DNA of 64,000 bases from Lactuca virosa (lineage: Eukaryota > Streptophyta > Magnoliopsida > Asterales > Asteraceae): contig CAKMRJ010005412.1 in assembly GCA_928212115.1 (NCBI GenBank), positions 246,130,681 to 246,194,680 on the forward strand, read 5' to 3'. A model generated the notes under the pieces. It did not search any database. It saw only the letters and a list, made by a program, of their open reading frames with translations, and had not been told where the DNA came from. A program made the translations under genes and the position numbers. Position 1 is the first letter of the stretch, and each line of letters opens with the position of its first letter. Positions 60,530 to 64,000 of the stretch are shown here, one piece after another.

Positions 60530-60640
60530 CACAGCTACTTGGAAGCAATGGCAGGCCCTTGAGCTGCCAAATGGCAAGAATTAAGATTGCACAAGTTTAA
60601 TCCATATAAGTGTGGATTTGTCAGTAACCTTGTCTTGTGA
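60530..60640 (+). pseudogene. pol: E3 reverse transcriptase start, remnant
   Basis: GGAAGCAATGGCAGGCCC then GCTGCCAAATGGCAAGAA corresponds to the copia RT start (EAMAGP, AAKWQE; E2 has YKEAMADPKAAK), with a frameshift between. The rest of the RT N-terminal half cannot be followed. Confidence 0.55.
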
Positions 60641-60794
60641 TTATGGTTTTGACAAAATTCATATGGATAGGAACTCATACACCATAAAATCTAAGTGTCA
60701 TAAGGTTTCTCTCCGATTCTTGAAAATGATGGTGAGGAAACACTTTCACTAAGTAGATTTTAGCTAGATAGCAATTGTGATATTTGCATTCTCA

Positions 60795-60890
60795 AAGTCG
60801 TTAGTGGAGCGTGTGTGGTTAACTGGCACACTAACATGGACTTGTGAGAAGTGGTAAAGGTCTAAACAATCGAGACTATGATTACGGCAT
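60795..60890 (+). repeat. Leader segment repeated inside the E3 pol region
   Basis: GTCGTTAGTGGAGCGTGTGT and the following GGTTAACTGGCACACTAACA repeat the leader unit at 58135-58177 almost exactly. GATTACGGCATCCC near 60879 repeats the leader word at 58497, and a third copy sits near 61381. Confidence 0.8.
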
Positions 60891-61469
60891 CCCTTTTCAT
60901 AGTTCTTAAAATTGTTTAGACACACCTGTGAGCTATCTAAGATAAGGTGTATGATATTGATAAAGTTTTATCAAAGCAATCTAGTATCAGAAATCTGAAC
61001 TTTGGTAAGAAAGTCAATAAAGTATTGATTTCTAGAAGTCCAGCTGATTTCTGATTACATGTCAAAGCTAGTGGGAGCATGAGTGTTATGCTAATAATCA
61101 TCATGTTAGTGGGAGCATGATAATTATGATAAAGGTTGCAAGTTAGCAATGTTAATTATAGAAAACAAAAGTTTCAATTCGTGAGGTTGCAGTGGTTGAA
61201 AAAGTTGTTTTGCTATAATTAAGGGAGAGAAAATTATACTTCATTTCAATTCTAAAAGCTTACATTGAGATTTTAATCGTATTTAGTCAAGGATATATAT
61301 ATGAATTTGATGTTGGAATGGCTCAACATAAGGAAATTTTCTATATATGGGTCCATTATTTGCGTTCTAAAATTCAATTATGATTACGGCATCCCTTTTC
61401 ATAATCTGAATTATGAGAACTTGGCAAATAGAAATGGAAATGTTATAGCAAAAGACTGGTTTAGTCTTT

Positions 61470-61700
61470 ATGTGAGACATCATGACTCGTGTCCCATATG
61501 CTTCGGATATAGGATCGATTTCATGTGCTATATTTATCCTTTCTAAAATTTTCCAAATGCCTGGGGCATTAAGAAGGGAAAAGGTCTAGAACTGGATATG
61601 ACTAAAAGGATTAAGCAATTGTCGAGGACAATCTAAGTTTTACGAAATATTGGTTACTCAAGGACAGTTGGAAGTATAGTGTTAATTCTGGAAGGACCAT
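61470..61700 (+). pseudogene. pol: E3 reverse transcriptase C-terminal remnant
   Basis: ATGACTCGTGTCCCATATGC onward encodes MTRVPYASDIGSISCAIF, matching MSRVPYASAIGSIMYGM of E2. The NPG.AHW word follows in broken form near 61556. No YVDD box was found upstream at the expected distance, so RT is deleted as well as frameshifted. Confidence 0.65.
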
Positions 61701-61959
61701 ATTGACATAATCTGTAAGGAGGCAACTCTTGTTCAGAAGTGATAGTCAAAATGGAATATGGAAATGTTTGAAAGTTGGAAATTATTCAATCTGTGTAAGA
61801 TTAGGAAACTTAATGCAAGAAGGATGTTTCCAAGGAGTTGATCTCCTTGGAATGATCTGTAATGTTTGTTGTCAAGTCCTTGTGACTCTGTGCATAATCA
61901 TTACAGGAGGATCAATGCATATAAGTTTAGAATCTAACAGATTTCAGTAAATGGCATGA

Positions 61960-63051
61960 ATTTGGAATTCTTGCATTTGCAGTAAGGATTTGGGACTGTG
62001 AAAGAAGATCATTGGAGTTATGTTCAATTGATCTAATTCACAAAGTGAAGATCATAGACAAACATAGTATGCATACTTGGTGTATGGCATGACTAGTGTT
62101 TAGAAAACATAGTGTACATGCTTGGAGCATGGGACAACTATTGTTTTAAATTCAAGAATAAATTTGATAGCTGAAACAGTATACAATGAATAATGTGTAA
62201 TCATATGGTGATAAATAAAAGGTGTTTTATTTATGTTCATAGGTTTTGATACCATATTAGATTCTATTATTATTGTGTTTCATTTTGCATGTTTTGACTT
62301 CCAGAATAACTAGGTCGTTCTTCCGGATTGACTAAGTTATTCAAACTATCCACAATCGGTCATATGTTGGAAGTAGATATGAATCAAGACTGTCATGCGT
62401 TGGCTTGTAGAGGTCTAAGATTTTGGACAAGGGGCTACAACACTCATGAGTGCTCATAAGCTCTGAGTATTGGATTCAACCCGCGCTCATTGGAATCACT
62501 TCATGGATTTTATCACGAGTGATCATGAGACGATAATATCTTATATTCTTCAAACCTAGAGATATGAGTTGTTACTATGAGTTGGTTGTACATTGATTGC
62601 ACGAAAACGCATTCAGTAACTCGGTGTTATAAAACGTGCCTTTGTGTATGATTCAACAAGTAGTAGAACAAGCTATATGAGTCGAAGTTTATCCATTCCT
62701 TTTACCTTCGGGATAAAAGCGATATATGTGGGCCCCTCGATGATTTGATGATGACAAATGGAAGTGCTCGGCCGAGCCAAGACTGATTTGATTTGTTCAA
62801 TTAGTCAGTCGTCATAAATCGGAAATCGGGAAACAACAAATGGACAGAGAGAATGATTATAATCCATGTCTCAGTCCATATGATATCTAGAATGGAGGAA
62901 TATATGATCCCTTATCTAATGGACAAGTCATTGACAAAGGTCAGAGTTCATCTACAAGGTCAGAGTTCGAGCGGCTTTTGAGAGCTACGATTGCCAGTTG
63001 GTTCCTGAAGTCATACACAATAATAGTTTTAGACTTATCCAAGTGGGAGAC
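61960..63051 (+). other. E3 3' non-coding region
   Basis: No gene is seen. It shares patches with the E2 3' region (TCATAAATCGG, ATTATAATCCATGTCTC) and ends in the polypurine AAGTGGGAGAC. Confidence 0.7.
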
Positions 63052-63827
63052 TGTTGGATTAGTGTCTAAGTCCATAACTATAATTGGTATGTAGTTGACC
63101 CGACTCGGCATGGTCCATTTGGGTTGCATGGCATCGGAACATTTGGATAGACCGTTTATGAGGAAAAGACATTTTGTGACATATTAATATATTATAAGTT
63201 CTAATATATTAATATGAAATCATGTTATTTAATTAGTATTGATCAAGAATTAATTTGGACTTAATTTAGTGATCAAAAAGAGACTAATTAAATATATGGG
63301 GATTGATTGTGTAAATCATTTATTCTTATATATGTGGGCTTATGATCCAAGATTCCTTTATGTTGGGTTTAACCCATGTGGTGATCCATGGATATTCCAT
63401 GGAGGTTAAAACCCATGGAGCATAAGGAATGGGTAAAGTCATGAGTTACATGGTGTAACCCTAATAGCCACACTATATAAGAACCCCTTTAGTTCAAGAA
63501 ATGGGCACAAGTGATACATACTTTGAGGGCTAGCCAATTTGAACATGTCTGTCTTCTTCTCATGGTTATTCCAAGAGTTCATGATGTTGTGTGAACCATT
63601 TGAGGTGTCACACTTGGGGCACTAGGCTCTCAAGCTTCATGGATTCAAGCAACAACAACAAGGTATGTATTCTATCTATTTTATTATCCTAGTATCAATG
63701 TTTTGGTATGCTAGTTAGGATAATACCTTGGATAATCATATTTGCATGTATAATAGAGAAAACATAGATCCAAGGTATTTAGGGTTGCATGTACACTTAG
63801 GAGTGTTAGAATGCTCAAAACCCAACA
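63052..63827 (+). repeat. 3' LTR of E3
   Basis: It begins TGTTGGATTAGTG, ends AACCCAACA, and is 776 bp, the same length as the 5' LTR. Confidence 0.94.
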
Positions 63828-64000
63828 AAGATTTTCATACAAGGGTTTCATAACAAACACTACTCTGTTATACTATTACAGAATATAGTAACAAACGTAC
63901 ATTTTGGTCTTAAGGCCTAAGACTACTTTTCACTACTAAAGAAAATATTGGATTTTCTTGAGGAACACATACGAACATTTTTCAAAGATCAATGACAAGT

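Larger units (their letters stand above)
56139..63827 (+). mobile_element. Ty1/copia element E3, recently inserted, coding region destroyed
   Basis: LTRs of 776 bp (56139-56914, 63052-63827) differ at 9 positions by eye, about 1.2%. PBS TGGTATCAGAGC is at 56916-56927 and polypurine AAGTGGGAGAC at 63041-63051. Flanks are AAGGT (56133-56137) and AAGAT (63828-63832), an imperfect 5-bp target duplication if the first LTR base is taken as 56138. Inside, gag, integrase and RT are recognisable only as frameshifted traces. Leader and 3' non-coding regions are homologous to E2. Confidence 0.9.
54880..64000 (+). mobile_element. LTR element E4, start only, interrupted by E3
   Basis: TGACAACCCG at 54880 is a typical LTR start and abuts the broken LTR to its left. 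The visible part (54880-56138, then 63828-64000) has TTCGGCCGA palindromes near 55080-55344, a G14 run, and degenerate 70-80-bp repeats, but no coding frame. The right end is outside the window. It is either a long LTR or an LTR plus internal region; gypsy-type is a guess from the LTR start. Confidence 0.5.

Overview
The window is plant nuclear DNA made almost wholly of nested transposable elements. I recognise no host protein-coding gene, rRNA or tRNA gene. The AT-rich context, the Ty1/copia and Ty3/gypsy-type LTRs, and the abundant ACTCGNCGAGT motif, which I associate from memory with lettuce (Lactuca) repeats, suggest Asteraceae and probably Lactuca or a close relative. The genus is an inference.

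Layout. (1) 1-6601: a decayed Ty1/copia element E1 (LTRs 342-1092 and 5764-6601). It is preceded by the 3' end of another copy of itself, so it lies in a head-to-tail LTR-internal-LTR array. (2) 6602-7069: short unique flank. (3) 7070-48376: one copia insertion, E2, of about 41.3 kb, bounded by TG...CA ends and a perfect 5-bp target duplication CTATA (7065-7069 and 48377-48381). About 30 kb of it (7426-37457) is a head-to-tail array of twelve 2.46-2.53 kb monomers. Each monomer is an antisense gypsy-type LTR starting at a TA microsatellite, then most of the E2 5' LTR with its TATA box, then the primer-binding site and about 460 bp of leader. After the array E2 continues with leader, a broken gag-pol and a 3' LTR. 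Two further elements sit inside E2 with exact target duplications: a 2148-bp solo gypsy-type LTR in the RT region (40369-42516, TAATG) and a 2715-bp CACTA-type DNA transposon in the 3' LTR (45420-48134, ACA). The CACTA element carries an exon-like fragment of a DEAH-box RNA helicase. (4) 48382-52964: AT-rich sequence with microsatellites and a possible foldback element. (5) 52965-64000: a gypsy-type LTR (52965-54879) cut by a second LTR element (from 54880), itself cut by copia element E3 (56139-63827). E3 has LTRs about 98.8% identical but a shattered coding region.

How it fits together. The order of events can be read from target duplications. E2 inserted; a gypsy-type LTR landed antisense in its 5' LTR (TSD TAGGA); a TA tract inside that LTR became joined to the TA-rich E2 leader; and the intervening block was multiplied to 12 copies. 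The array therefore holds 12 copia promoters, 12 primer-binding sites and 12 opposing gypsy promoters in one stretch. The gypsy-type LTRs here, and the E3 leader, each carry clusters of family-specific CpG palindromes. Three of the gypsy-type LTRs also carry W-box-like TTGAC clusters.
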